A stretch of DNA of 64,000 nucleotides from Nautilus pompilius (Eukaryota; Mollusca; Cephalopoda; Nautilida; Nautilidae), in contig JACATO010002451.1 in NCBI GenBank assembly GCA_018389105.1, forward strand, positions 568,001 to 632,000, in the 5' to 3' direction. The notes beneath the pieces were generated by a model that worked only from the letters and a program-made list of their open reading frames with translations, did no database searches and was not told the origin of the DNA. Of this stretch, positions 26,616-37,649 are shown piece after piece. The translations under genes and the position numbers were made by a program. Positions within the stretch are counted from its first letter, which is position 1, and each line of letters begins with the position of its first letter.

Positions 26616-28298
26616 TCATTTGCAGGAGTTTTCGATAAAAATCTGTCCAATGAGGTCTGTTTCATCCTCCATTTCAGAAACGTTTCTGAAATGAGTTAGG
26701 CAAGTGTCATTGAATAGCGCCGTCGCACGCCCAGTTGCAACCTTCTCTGGGTGTTTATTTTGAATAAAGTCTGAAAGTTTCTCCCACATTCCCAACATTT
26801 CCTTTATCGCACTTGTAGCGATAACCACCTCTGCCTCCGCGTCACATATTTCCTGCAAATCCTCCGTGTGCTGCTGCATCTGTAGCTCCTTTAGCTTCTC
26901 CGTTGTCAGTTCCTCGGGGTGCTCCTCGATGAGCTCGTTGATGTCACCTTCATCCATGTCTATGCCCATGGACTTGCTGAGGGATACAATCTCCTCCACC
27001 ACTGCCGCTTCGGGTTCGAGTTTTTCTAAGTCCTTTTCAGACACAACCTCAGGCCACAGCTTCTTCCACGCAGAGGTTAAGGTCCTCTTTGTAACACCCT
27101 GCCAGGCCATATCGATAATTCTGAGGCATATCACAATGTTGTAGTAGTCCTTCCAGAACTCTCGAAGAGTGAGGTTTGTGCTCTCCGTCACCTCAAAGCA
27201 GCGGCGGAACAGGTGCCTGGTGAAGAAGAGCTTCTTGAAATTAGAAATCACCTGCTGGTCCATGGGCTGCAGGATAGGGGTGGTGTTGGGTGGAAGGTAA
27301 AGAACCTTAATAAACTTGAACTCTTCGAGGATGTCATTTTCGAAATTAGGTGGGTGAGCAGGTGCATTGTCCAGGATGAGAAGGGCTTGCAGGGGTAGGT
27401 TATTTTCCTGGAGATATTTCTTAACGTCAGGACCAAAGACCAAATTCACCCACTCCACAAAGAACTGCCTGGTGACCCACACCCTCGGATTCGCCCTCCA
27501 CATAACCTGTAGTTTTTCTTTCAGAATCTTATGTGACTTAAAGGCTCTGGGGTTTTCCGAATGATAAACCAGCAGCGGCTGAATCTTGCAGTCATCGCTC
27601 GCATTGGCGCACAGTGCGAGGGTTAGCCTATCCTTCATTGGTTTGTGGCCTGGCATCCTCTTCTCCTCTGCCGTTATATAAGTCCTCCTTGGCATCTTCT
27701 TCCAAAAAAGTCCTGTCTCGTCACAGTTGAAGACTTGCTGGGGGATGTATCCTTCGGCTGCTATAATTCCAGCAAAAGTTTTAAGGTAATCCTCAGCTGC
27801 CTTCATATCCGCGCTCGCTGCCTCACCATGCCTGACAAGGGAGTGAATGTCGGTCCCCTTTTTAAACTTCTCGAACCAGCCCCGACTGGCTTTAATCGGC
27901 TCGCCCACTGCCTCGTCCGTACAAGTGGCTGGGGTCTGCTGTAGCAAATCAGCGTAAATAGCTCGTGCCTTCTCGCAGATTATAGCCTCCGTCACGGTAT
28001 CTGCTGCGAGCTGCTTCTCAGTCAACCACACCATCAGCAGCTTCTCCATATTTTCATGGATAGATGTCCGCTGTTTAGAAATTATTTTAACGCCCTTGGC
28101 TGGCGTTATAGCCTTTATCGACTCCTCCTGCTTCAGTATGGTGCAGATTGTAGAAGTGCTACGCTCGTACTGCATCACCAAGTCCACCACACGCACACCT
28201 TGGTCATGTTTTTCGATAATTTCTTTCTTTACTTCAATGCGCATCATCCGCTTCTTCTTCTCGGCACTGTCCTTCGCACTCACTTTCTTCGGACCCAT
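26616..28298 (-). CDS. Tigger transposase (TIGD1-like), 560 aa, C-terminus frameshifted
   Basis: Encodes a pogo-family DDE transposase, which binds the element's ends in the nucleus and moves it by cut and paste. I take the start at 28298 (MGPKK), where the family's conserved N-terminus begins; an in-frame ATG 30 codons upstream is less likely. Residues about 15-65 form a CENP-B/Psq-type helix-turn-helix (VKKEIIEKHDQGVRVVDL), and about 80-155 a second CENP-B-like DNA-binding domain. The DDE domain spans about 185-390, with Asp193 (FNCDETG), Asp310 (LLILDNAPAH) and Asp347 (LQPMDQQ). All catalytic aspartates are intact and there is no internal stop. The last 21 codons appear out of frame: the overlapping frame continues with the more Tigger-like TSLDRFLSK and ends at 26573. 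The break lies at a perfect 24-bp palindrome. The core may still work, but the native tail is lost. Genome-wide many copies are expected. Confidence 0.95.
   Translation of the reverse strand: MGPKKVSAKDSAEKKKRMMRIEVKKEIIEKHDQGVRVVDLVMQYERSTSTICTILKQEESIKAITPAKGVKIISKQRTSIHENMEKLLMVWLTEKQLAADTVTEAIICEKARAIYADLLQQTPATCTDEAVGEPIKASRGWFEKFKKGTDIHSLVRHGEAASADMKAAEDYLKTFAGIIAAEGYIPQQVFNCDETGLFWKKMPRRTYITAEEKRMPGHKPMKDRLTLALCANASDDCKIQPLLVYHSENPRAFKSHKILKEKLQVMWRANPRVWVTRQFFVEWVNLVFGPDVKKYLQENNLPLQALLILDNAPAHPPNFENDILEEFKFIKVLYLPPNTTPILQPMDQQVISNFKKLFFTRHLFRRCFEVTESTNLTLREFWKDYYNIVICLRIIDMAWQGVTKRTLTSAWKKLWPEVVSEKDLEKLEPEAAVVEEIVSLSKSMGIDMDEGDINELIEEHPEELTTEKLKELQMQQHTEDLQEICDAEAEVVIATSAIKEMLGMWEKLSDFIQNKHPEKVATGRATALFNDTCLTHFRNVSEMEDETDLIGQIFIENSCK
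26670..26693. other. 24-bp perfect palindrome at the transposase frameshift
   Basis: The arms CATTTCAGAAAC and GTTTCTGAAATG pair completely without a spacer. The position coincides with the place where the transposase reading frame changes, which suggests templated mutation at a quasi-palindrome. Confidence 0.85.
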
Positions 28299-28610
28299 GG
28301 TTGGAAAAAATAAGTGCGCGCTCGCGACGCCAGTTCTTAGCTTATCCGTCCGACCGCAAACAAAGTCCCCTTGTGCAGTTATAGTCATTTAATAAGAACA
28401 AGACACACCAAATATAAGGGAAGGGGCAGGGTATGCAGACATACGGGAATCCACATCACATAGGGAGGGTGCAAGAGTGTGTGTGGGTAGACCACACATA
28501 CTGTGAGTGCGTCGGAAAGGGGGAAGGGGTCTCCGAAGCTGGCTCTAACCCGAATTTCAGCTCGCAACTCAAAGCAAAAAATCGGCCGAGAGATGGCTCG
28601 TATCTCGAAG

Positions 28611-29408
28611 AACTCGTAAGTCGGGACACTCGTAAGTCGGAACACTAGTAAGTCGGAACACTCGTAAGTCGGGACACTCGTAAGTCGAGACACTAGTAAG
28701 TCGGGACACTCGTAAGTCGGGACACTCGTAAGTCGAGACATTCGTAAGTCGGGACATTCGTAAGTCGGGACATTCGTAAGTCGGGACATTCGTAAGTCGG
28801 GACATCGTAAGTCGGGACATTCGTAAGTCGGGACACTAGTAAGTCGGGACACTCGTAAGTCGGGACACTCGTAAGTCGGGACACTCGTAAGTCGGGACAC
28901 TCGTAAGTCGAGACAATAGTAAGTCGGGACACTCGTAAGTCGGGACACTCGTAAATCGGGACACTCGTAAGTCGAGACATTCGTAAGTCGGGACATTCGT
29001 AAGTCGGGACACTCGTAAGTCGGGACACTCGTAAGTCGAGACATTCGTAAGTCGGGACACTCGTAAGTCGGAACACTCGTAAGTCGGGACACTCGTAAAT
29101 CGGGACACTCGTAAGTTGGGACACTCGTAAGTCGGGACACTCGTAAATCGGGACACTCGTAAGTCGAGACATTCGTAAGTCGGGACACTCGTAAGTCGGG
29201 ACACTCGTAAGTCGGGACACTCGTAAGTCGAGACACTAGTAAGTCGGGACACTCGTAAGTCGGGACACTCGTAAGTCGGGACACTCGTAAATCGGGACAC
29301 TCGTAAATCGGGACACTCGTAAGTCGAGACATTCGTAAGTTGGGACACTCGTAAGTCGGGACACTCGTAAGTCGAGACATTCGTAAGTCTGGACACTCGT
29401 AAGTCGAG
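28611..29408. repeat. 16-bp minisatellite, about 50 copies, derived from the Tigger end
   Basis: The unit is ACTCGTAAGTCGGGAC, with variants CTAGTAAG, TTCGTAAG, GTCGAGAC and TCGGAAC scattered through the array. The last unit runs straight into the right terminal inverted repeat (CTCGTAAGTCGAGGTACC), so the unit looks like tandem growth of the element's own terminal motif. Sixteen is not a multiple of three and the unit has no stop on the minus strand. All three minus frames are therefore open for 175-331 codons, and these are artefacts. The array lies upstream of the transposase gene, between its promoter region and the end of the element. Confidence 0.97.
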
Positions 29409-29417
29409 GTACCACTG
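29397..29417 (-). repeat. Right terminal inverted repeat of Tigger
   Basis: Reads CAGTGGTACCTCGACTTACGA on the minus strand, continuous with the minisatellite. It is followed by the TA target duplication. Confidence 0.95.
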
Positions 29418-29629
29418 TATTTTATACGATTCTCGGTTTTTATCTATGACCCTTAATATTTTTAAGTGTATGAGTCAGGTTTGTTCTACGCGCTCAGAAT
29501 TCTTAATTACTTTGAAAGCTTCTGTCAGATGGTATCCCATTATCTAAAGATCCAAACTAAGTGAACTTGACATTGTAAACCTGCCTTTCTGCTCTCAATA
29601 TTTAAAATCTGAAAAATAATTGGCAGCGT

Positions 29630-29705
29630 GGGCTGGAGCTGGAATTGCTCCGATAACCCAGCCGCGCTCCTTGGATGTGGACCACGCGGACTCACAGCTG
29701 AACTA
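29630..29705 (-). mobile_element. tRNA-like sequence (SINE head or tRNA pseudogene)
   Basis: On the minus strand, GTGAGTCCGCGTGGTCCACA is followed at tRNA spacing by AGCAATTCCAGCTCC, a degenerate B box. Too diverged to be a working tRNA gene. Confidence 0.35.
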
Positions 29706-30589
29706 TAACCGTATATTAAACTAGGGTTTTATTACATTTAATTTTTTTTTTTTAAGTAACAGGCAGGAAGCAATTATGTTTTCAGAGACATTTCGCCACT
29801 TTGTGAAGTTGGGATATCTCTTGGTGTGAGAGTCTGGTTTTCGTTGTCGAGCGAACGTAGATGCAAATTAATGCTCTCGCCTGACGTTTGTTGCAGCCAC
29901 ACGGATGCTTCGAGGCTTGAACTGCTCACCGGAAGTCCGCCCTTCCGCCGGAAGTAGACCAGACAGCAGTCAGTGATCTCTCAGCCAGTTCCCGAGGTCT
30001 CGCTGAGCGCAGAGATGGGCGTTAGAGCCACAGAGAATCCCTGCAATCCCACGAGTTTTTGCATGAATGATGAATATCTATTGTGGTGGTGGAAGTGGTG
30101 GGTGGTAAGAACAGAAAGTGACCGGATTTCTAGAAACCAAAACCGTCATCCATCAAACTGCTGATGTATAACGAAAGTACATTCGCTGGCAAGGAAAACT
30201 AAATAAAAGTCTCTTCCGTGTAGTGTAGCTCGACATGATAACCGCTGTTTTATCGAACCCTGCCTTAGATGTGTTCCCGACTTCCAGGAGTATTTATAAA
30301 ACTATTGTCTGCGTCGTTTTTTTCAGGAACGGTCAGGTCGTCCTTGGTTCGTATCACACAACCAGAACAAGCTGCGCCGCGCGCGCGCGGAATAGGCTGT
30401 TGGTTGACAGGTTTCATCCCTGAACGATGACGTCACGACAGAATCCCACGTCATTTCCCTCTTCGTCTGACGGTAAAAATGGCGTCTTCATCCGGACAGA
30501 CCAGCCCCCGCGTCAGGCTCGAAGGATCGATGAACCGTGGCGCGGCTTTTTGTACTGGAAGATGGCCAAGAATAACTGCAGGCAAGAGA

Positions 30590-30640
30590 AGAGAGAGAGA
30601 GAGAGATGACGTCAGTACAGAGAGAGAGAGATGACGAGAG
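30590..30640. repeat. (GA)n array with embedded ATGACGTCAGTACAG
   Basis: GA dinucleotides flank a core with a perfect CRE palindrome at 30607-30614. The GA run then resumes, and a partial core (GATGACGAGAG) follows. Confidence 0.95.
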
Positions 30641-31559
30641 AGAAGGGGGGAAAACAACAACAACAACAAAGTGTTTGACAAGCCCCTTTCCTAAAACCAG
30701 AGAGAAATGTTTGAGGCCTCAGTTCCAGTCACTTTTGCTGGGAAAGTAAAATGTTAACTTTAAAAAGGGCGTGGTTTTGAAACCGGAGCCGGAATATCGA
30801 GAGGTCGGGCGCTGCGGGAGTGTATCCTACCATGCGCAGCTCGCTGATACGTGAGGCCTGCGGGGAGGGGGCGGCTTGCAAACGTCTAATAATAGATGGA
30901 AGCGAAAGAAAAAAAGGGGAGAATAGTTCCAAACATACTCGACGAGAAAGAGAGCTCTCATGACGGAGATTATATGAACACATGACCCGCAGCCGTATTT
31001 CGGAACTTTCCTACTAACCCCCAGGACACTAGAGGGCGCCAGCTGTACTGAAGGATTTCGGTTGGACCGCGTGTTTCACGCCGCTTTACGCCCTCCTGAA
31101 TCTGTTGTTAAGACGACAGAACTCCACGCTGCGTGCCAACTGAACGCTCGTTTTGGACGCGTTCTTTTCGGATGAGGGTCCCCGTCTTTCCGCCATCTTT
31201 ACCCAGCCCCCGACCGCCCCCCCCCCGCCGCCAACAGGGGAAATGCTCAGTTATTTCCAGAAACGTGCCTTTTTATTTTTTTAAAACTTTCGCCTACTGA
31301 TAAAGACTGGGTTTCTCCTGTCGCTATAAGCGATAAAAGCCGATGCATCGATCAAACACCGTCTGGGCCTGCAACGGTTGGGGGTGGGATGGGATTTACT
31401 TTGCCTATTAGTTCTCGCGCCGGAAGGGTCAGGGTCGGCAGCCGAGACGAATCGTTGGCGTTACTTCGTCGCCGTCCCAGTGCCGGACACTTCCGCGTTG
31501 GTGTTTTCTGAAGATTCCAATCGCCTACGTAAGACGGACGGCCGTCAAAGATGTCCAAC

Positions 31560-31642
31560 TTCTCGCTCTCTCTCTATTGACGTCATCTCTCTCTATACTG
31601 ACGTCATCTCTCTCTACTGACGTCATCTCTCTCTCTCTCTCT
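31560..31642. repeat. (CT)n array with three TGACGTCA cores
   Basis: Three cores at 31578-31585, 31599-31606 and 31618-31625 are spaced about 20 bp apart, each joined by short CT runs. Read on the minus strand they match the GAGATGACGTCAGTA core of the 30.6 and 36.3 kb arrays. Confidence 0.96.
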
Positions 31643-32399
31643 GTTTGGTGGTCTACCTGTTCGTGTTTTCGTAGACGACCCGAATCACCCTGACGAAAGC
31701 ATCGTGATGGCGCTTACTGGCCAAAATAACGTCATCTACAACATTCCTGCATCAATTATCACTGGCCCGCATCACCGAGTAAGTCTCGTTACTAGTTGGG
31801 TACATCGAGAGGAGTTCTGTTTGGCTGTAAGAATTCTGCTCTGTCTAAATCAGAACCCTAACCCAACGTCTACTGCCAGATTACTTTATTTCTGTGTCCG
31901 ATAACCTCGCCTTCTGTCGTCCCACACACCTGAAGTCGTTGCTATATTACATGCTAATCCCAACCCCCAGTACATCATCTTTACGGGGTTTTGCTTTCTC
32001 TAACATTAAGTAAAACACAAACCATGGTGATAGTAAACAGCGACTCTGATTGCAAGTGAACCCTGATCGGGGGAGAGGGGGGGGGGTTAGAAGAGACCAG
32101 ATCTTGCCAAAATCTGGAATGTAAATAGTCATTTGAAATCGACAGGTCTAAAGAAAACAGCCAAAAGTAGCACAAAGATAGGATTTTCTAAAAGAATCTT
32201 CGTCCATAAAAGCCGGGCGAATAGAAGTGGGTTTAGTGGGATAATTTCTTTGATCTTTAGGACAACATACAACAAAGTTATATTTTCAACTTTCTCGTAA
32301 CAGAATGAATTCGCTTATCTTGAGTCCAGATTTTGTCTCTTTAAAATGCTGTAGCAATTAAATAGTCTGCAGACACTTGTTGCTGATCGGTTTTAGAAG

Positions 32400-34100
32400 C
32401 AGCAGCATTCCATCGTTTTCAATGAGCACCAGCCATTATCCACGACACACGATCCATGAAAAGCTACAGATCGTGGATGAGGTGTGGTAGGTGTTGATGA
32501 TGAGATAGCTACCGGCACACGCCCGGATACACTCAGCATGAAAGGATTTGCAGCCTGCAATAGCACTTAGACCTTCCTCTTGCCAGTGATTCCTGGGTTT
32601 CAGCAGGCCAACCGTACAGGCTTTAGAAGTATTATCAGAATCATCTTTGTATCTCGACTTCTTCTGCCTGCAGCTAGTTTACCACAGAACACTAGCCTTG
32701 GTGTTGTAGTGGTCCATTCTAACAAGATGCCCATCCCAGCGCACTTGAGCTTTAAACAGCTGGTGGCTGAATGTTAGGATGGAAGTAGCGTTTAAGTACT
32801 TCTACATTTGAAACTCGGTCTTGTCGCTTCATCTATGGCAGGGCACGCAGGCGCACGTTGTTTGAATCGACGGCTATAGCGTGTCCAGGATCCCCACTCG
32901 TATAGCAGTGATGTTAGTTAGCACAGCAGCATTGCAGACTTTTATCTTAGTTCTCAGTTTGCGTTGTTCCCATACATCCGATCGAAGACTGCCCCCCCCG
33001 TTTTATTTTGTTTTCGATTTCTTTGTCTGTCGAGTTCTTTCAAGTTACTGTACTGGCCGACTGTGCAAACTCAGGGAGGTGTTTGATCACGGTATTCTCT
33101 ATATAGATAGTTTGCGTTTCCACAGATGTTCTAGATGCCAGCTGGCACATTACTGGTTTTCTTAAAGCTTATTATCGGGCTCAGTTTCCTGGAGAGTTTT
33201 TTGAGCGAGAAAGGCAGTTAAAATATAGCAACTTTTATTACTTTTGTTGATGCCTTGGCACAGCTTAGGCTGAATACTTTCCAGATATTTTAAACGTCAT
33301 CTTTCGACAACGATTTAAACCAGCAGCTGCTTTGTCCAATACTGAAACGGGGGGAAATAGAAGATATACAAACTATTAACAAGGACGCAACCTCGATTGA
33401 CTCCGTTGGTGACAACAGATACTTTAGATATTCCTCCCTCCATCAGCCCTTAATCTGCCCAGCATACCGTCATGAAAACGTTTGAAAATGGTAATAAGTG
33501 TTTTGTGGAAGTCAAACTTTCAGAGCAGTTTCTACAACTCTGGTGTGCTGAATGTGTCGAGAGCTTTTGTAAAGGCTATAAGTACAGCAAACAGTTCTGA
33601 AGTCTGCTGAATGCACCTTTCCTAGGTTTTCCAAAGTAAATAAGCATGTCACATGCACCTCTGGTAGCGCGAAACCTACACTGTGATTCAGGATGAATTC
33701 TGTCTGCATTGTTTGCCAGTAATATACTTAGAAGAACTTTTGCCAAGATCCTGTCTGACAACAAGATTGAAATTCCTCACTGGTATCTGCTTTTCTCGCG
33801 CTTCCGTTTAGATAATTTAATCATGAGGCCGTCTTTAATATGATGTGTAGCTTCACTTATTCGCCAAATTTCACGGAATAGTCGGAAAAGTCTTTTGTTT
33901 AGTTAATTTATTAGCAACCACATTTGTAAATTTCCACTGACAACCCACTTGGGCCGGCATTGTCATCTTACTGCATCATCTTAATCACTTTGCTCAGCTC
34001 ATTCATCAACTCAGAACTAGCTGCATTCACTCTCAGTGCATTACCGCTAGAACAATGTCCAAGGACTGGAGGAAACATGTTTACCAAAACTGACAGTAGA
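32400..34100 (-). pseudogene. Degraded LINE reverse transcriptase (minus strand)
   Basis: Minus-strand translation in several frames gives non-LTR reverse-transcriptase blocks in order. RLFRLFREIW lies near 33.88 kb. KVLLSILL and HPESQCRFRATRG (33.68-33.75 kb) correspond to the LPESQCGFRKDRGT motif. RFHDGMLGRLRADGG lies near 33.45 kb. VVTNGVNRGCVLV (about 33.38-33.41 kb) corresponds to VTNGVKQGCVLAPTLF. Then MKRQDRVSNVEVLKR (about 32.8 kb) comes from the C-terminal region found after the polymerase domain. The catalytic YADD block is not legible. Many stops and frameshifts show it is long dead. An intact relative would copy its own RNA into DNA at a nicked target. The family belongs to a LINE group common in vertebrates and molluscs, but I cannot assign the clade with certainty. 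Confidence 0.82.
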
Positions 34101-34223
34101 AACTTGAGGATGAACAGGTTAGTGATATCTCTTCCTACCCATGATTGGTAACAGATCAAAACATAAATTCATAGAAACGATTTAAGGTTCCTATAGGCAA
34201 AAAAAACGACAACTGACTGTTTC

Positions 34224-34225
<2 letters not shown>

Positions 34226-34278
<53 letters not shown>
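34226..34278. repeat. (GA)n microsatellite
   Basis: An uninterrupted run of about 26 GA units. Unlike several other GA arrays here, it has no TGACGTCA core. Confidence 0.97.
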
Positions 34279-34281
<3 letters not shown>

Positions 34282-36254
34282 GCTCAGCGTAAACAAAGCA
34301 ATTGGTATATTTTTACAATAGGTGCACGTAGCGGCAGCTGATGTAAATAGTGATAATATGGTCAGTCAGGGGAACGTTGACCAGGAAATGATGTGGTGGG
34401 ATGTGGATGCTTTTAGAAAACTTTTCTGAAACAGAAAACCTACATTTACACGTAGAACAGTGCGACTCCAGCCATTTCCTTTTGTTGCACTGTCTACTGC
34501 TGTTGGACGAAAGACTGAGCATGAAATGGCACAGAGTGAGTGGATAACATAGCAGGTTATATCATAAATTCGCCAGCATGTTGGCCAGAGGACTTTAACA
34601 GGGATCAGTTATCAGGCCCAGAAAAACTCGTTGGACGGCACCACCACTCGATTTTAGCACGATACAAAGACAGTAAGTAGCAGCAGAATTTAAAACAACC
34701 AGACATCGCAGAGAACCACCAGCCGCTCGCCTCGGCCAAACTGGCGAATTGGCCACGCGTTAACGCAACCGTTGGGAACTGGAGTCCCTCCGGGCAGCGG
34801 CATACGGCTTACGGCGTTTGTCTGCCAATCAGACTACTACATCTTGAGATGTTGCTGCAAACCAGAAGACGGACGCATTCAAAGACATCCGGAGTTTCCG
34901 CTGACGTGAGTTTAACTCTAACATCTCGGATGTTGCCTCAGCCTCGTATGCGCCACTGATTTTCCACATTAGCCGTTTGGAAAAAAGGCGCTGCGGTCGA
35001 TATGATAACACTGTATCAACATAACAAATTGTATCGTATCGCGTCCGCTACGGACCCTTGCATTTCTTTTCATTAGCATCCGCACTGACGACAGACTCCA
35101 ACTCTCTAACGTAATATAAGTTTTTCCTAATAAAGTTTCCTAAATGCATCTCACGTCCGCCACAACAACTTTATTCTTAGACGAAACATCCAACCAACAG
35201 CCAAGATGACTTCTTCGATGAATGGGCTTAATTGGATAAGCGATTACTTGCGGAGAGAAGTCAAAACCTTTATATTAATATTCCTGCGTCGTATTCTCGA
35301 TAATGAGAAGGGTTATAAGCAAAAAACCCGGCGAAATCTTATTCTCGCCGTTGGAAAACGCACGACGACAGAGACCCGTCTGTCAGAGACAATTAATATC
35401 AAAGCTCCAGTTTGTATACACAAGAGTCGCTAATTTTCCAAGAAATTCTATTCATCGCATAAATCGACTTTCGTAATAAACACATCCAAATCATAGGAGT
35501 AATCAATAAGCCGAAGTTCGCTTCACCTTCTTATTATTTGTTTTTTTTTACCCCCTTCCATTTATACTTGAAGTTGATGCGATGTTTTTTTGAATGTCGA
35601 TATGTTTAACAAAACGTATTTCTGTGATCGATACTTCTATTTTCGCGCAACACGTAAAGTCGCCTGATTATCATCAGAATGCATCTGCTTCGACAGTAAA
35701 GAGGCGCCTTACACCTGCCAGAGTAAATGGGAGAAAATCTGCAACCTCCTCTCCCTTTACTACTAAGGACTGTGTAGCACGCTAAAAGACTCTACCGGGC
35801 AAAACTTAAAGAAGTATCTTATAACTCATTTTGCTTGTTCATCTTATATTGAAAATCTGAAAACATTCGTTTTTTTCCGTAAATATTTCCTTTTTTCTTC
35901 CAAACTTTAAAGCGATAATGTTTACATAAAGCAGTGGAAATTTAAGACTGGGGCTTCACTTTTGATTTCATGCTATTCTCCAGATTTGTATTATCTACAA
36001 ATTAATTGTGCATAGAATATTAGCAGGTGCTTTGTCTATATTGGCTATCACTGGCCATGGAGGACATATTCCGATGTCTTGCAATAGTTAAAAAAATAGG
36101 TTATAGGTGGTGAAAACCACTATTTCATAGGCAATGGAGCCTAGAAATGAGATTCCATAAGATTTTAAAATAGTGACTGCGTAGTTTTACAGCGACATAA
36201 TTCCTAAAAATCAAACAGTTCCATCAGCGGTGTACAAAATTATTAAGAACTGGT
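34279..36254. other. No gene recognised
   Basis: Short frames only. A GC-rich patch at 34.73-34.81 kb resembles SINE body sequence but lacks a clear B box. Confidence 0.45.
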
Positions 36255-36453
36255 AAGAGATGACGTCAGTACAGATATATATAGAGAGAGATGACGTCAG
36301 TACAGATATATATAGAGAGAGAGATGACGTCAGTACAAATATATATAGAGAGAGATTACGTCAGTACAGATATATATAGAGAGAGATGACGTCAGTAAGA
36401 TATATATAGAGAGAGATGACGTCAGTACAAATATATATATATATATATATATA

Positions 36454-36503
<50 letters not shown>
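36255..36503. repeat. About 31-bp tandem repeat carrying TGACGTCA, ending in (TA)n and (GA)n
   Basis: Six units combine GAGAGATGACGTCAGTACAG with ATATATATA. Five have a perfect CRE palindrome (starts 36261, 36292, 36325, 36387, 36417) and one has TTACGTCA. A TA run and a GA run follow, then a decayed core (GATGATGTCAGTACAG, about 36500-36520). Confidence 0.97.
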
Positions 36504-36504
<1 letters not shown>

Positions 36505-37649
36505 GATGATGATGTCAGTACAGAAAGAGAACGAGATTATTTGAGGCGAGGTGAAATTTCGAAAATATAAGCAATACAGAGATTACCTATTTCCTTAAAG
36601 AACAAAAGAAATTATATCAGTCATTCATTCTTTCGGAAAATGAACGCCAGAAGCTACAAGAGATTATATTAGTTCAAGGTAAGTCCGACTGAACTAAGCG
36701 AATGTTATCTTAGGGAAAAAGTTGCTGTTCACAACCCTTTTCTACAAGAAAGAAAATCAAGCAAAAACAAGTGAGCACAGAAGTTTAAAGGGGACATCAG
36801 ATGATGGAGAAGAGTCATATACTGATGAGTCAAAATTTAACAGCATGAATCGTGTGTAAATAGGAGAATCAGCGAAAGATACCTTAATTAGTGAGTAACA
36901 CCGAAAAACAGAGAGTTGATCTGAACCAGACAAAGGTCCGCTGAGCAGAAATCTTTTCAGAACCGACAATAAACTGACTGCCAAAAATTAGGCACAAATT
37001 TTTAAAGAGTTGTTCTTCCATCGGGGACAAGGTTATTGAGCGTAGTTTCACAACTGAATAACGATTCCCAGTACCCTACTAACACAGTATTGTCCTGTTT
37101 ACAGCGGAAACCAGAAGAGAAAGCAGAAAGTGGAATTATCCTTCTCAGAGCCCGGAGAAAAATTACTATATTAATGAAACTGAGTCGTTAGAGTAGTAAG
37201 ATGTCTTTTACTAGTAGACCAGTTTCTCCAAAAATTCTACCAGTCTAAAATCAGGAATGATCTAGCTAAAAGTACATCGAAGGCCATCACTGTAAAGGAT
37301 ATACCACACTAGAGCGGTACGTTTTGTCAGTGTAATAATTGAATTAGCAACATTAGTTTCTAATGCAGTTCTTAGTAACTCTAACATGAACTCGGCCTGG
37401 CATTGCCGACGGTGAACTTCTTGTAGATGGCTATCAGTGATTCCCGAAACACAATCAAGACAGATTCGGTTATGTTCAGACGATTTAGCCGCTACTTCAG
37501 ATGAGCTATAACAAGAACGGACAGACGATAGCGTATGGATGGACAGACTAGCCATAAATTGCCGTTGGTTTTCTTGATGGAGTTATTTATCAAAGTCCTA
37601 GTTGTACAGATATTGACATCTTACAAATAGATCTAATGCTGCACAAAAT

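Larger units (their letters stand above)
25930..29417 (-). mobile_element. Complete Tigger (pogo-superfamily) DNA transposon
   Basis: The element is 3,488 bp and is bounded by inverted repeats beginning CAGTGGTACCTCGACTT. Both ends are flanked by TA (25928-25929 and 29418-29419), the target duplication of Tc1/mariner/pogo elements. Its single large gene, on the minus strand, encodes a TIGD1-like transposase. Two things are added to a standard Tigger: a tRNA-derived SINE nested in the 3' flank of the transposase (26199-26522), and a 16-bp minisatellite of about 800 bp between the transposase start and the right end. Without these the element would be about 2.4 kb. High CpG content and well preserved ends suggest a fairly recent insertion. 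Confidence 0.95.
29706..32399. other. CpG-rich intergenic DNA, no gene recognised
   Basis: Contains many short open frames, none recognisable, and two GA/CT arrays listed separately. An isolated TGACGTCA lies at 30428-30435, and a poly-C tract lies near 31209-31226. It has no splice-site or domain pattern that would support an exon. Confidence 0.45.

Noticed and set aside
28385..29396. Three long overlapping minus-strand frames of 175-331 codons with repeats such as CPDLRVSRLTSVPTYE
   Set aside because: They are translations of the 16-bp minisatellite, which has no stop in any minus frame; they are not proteins.
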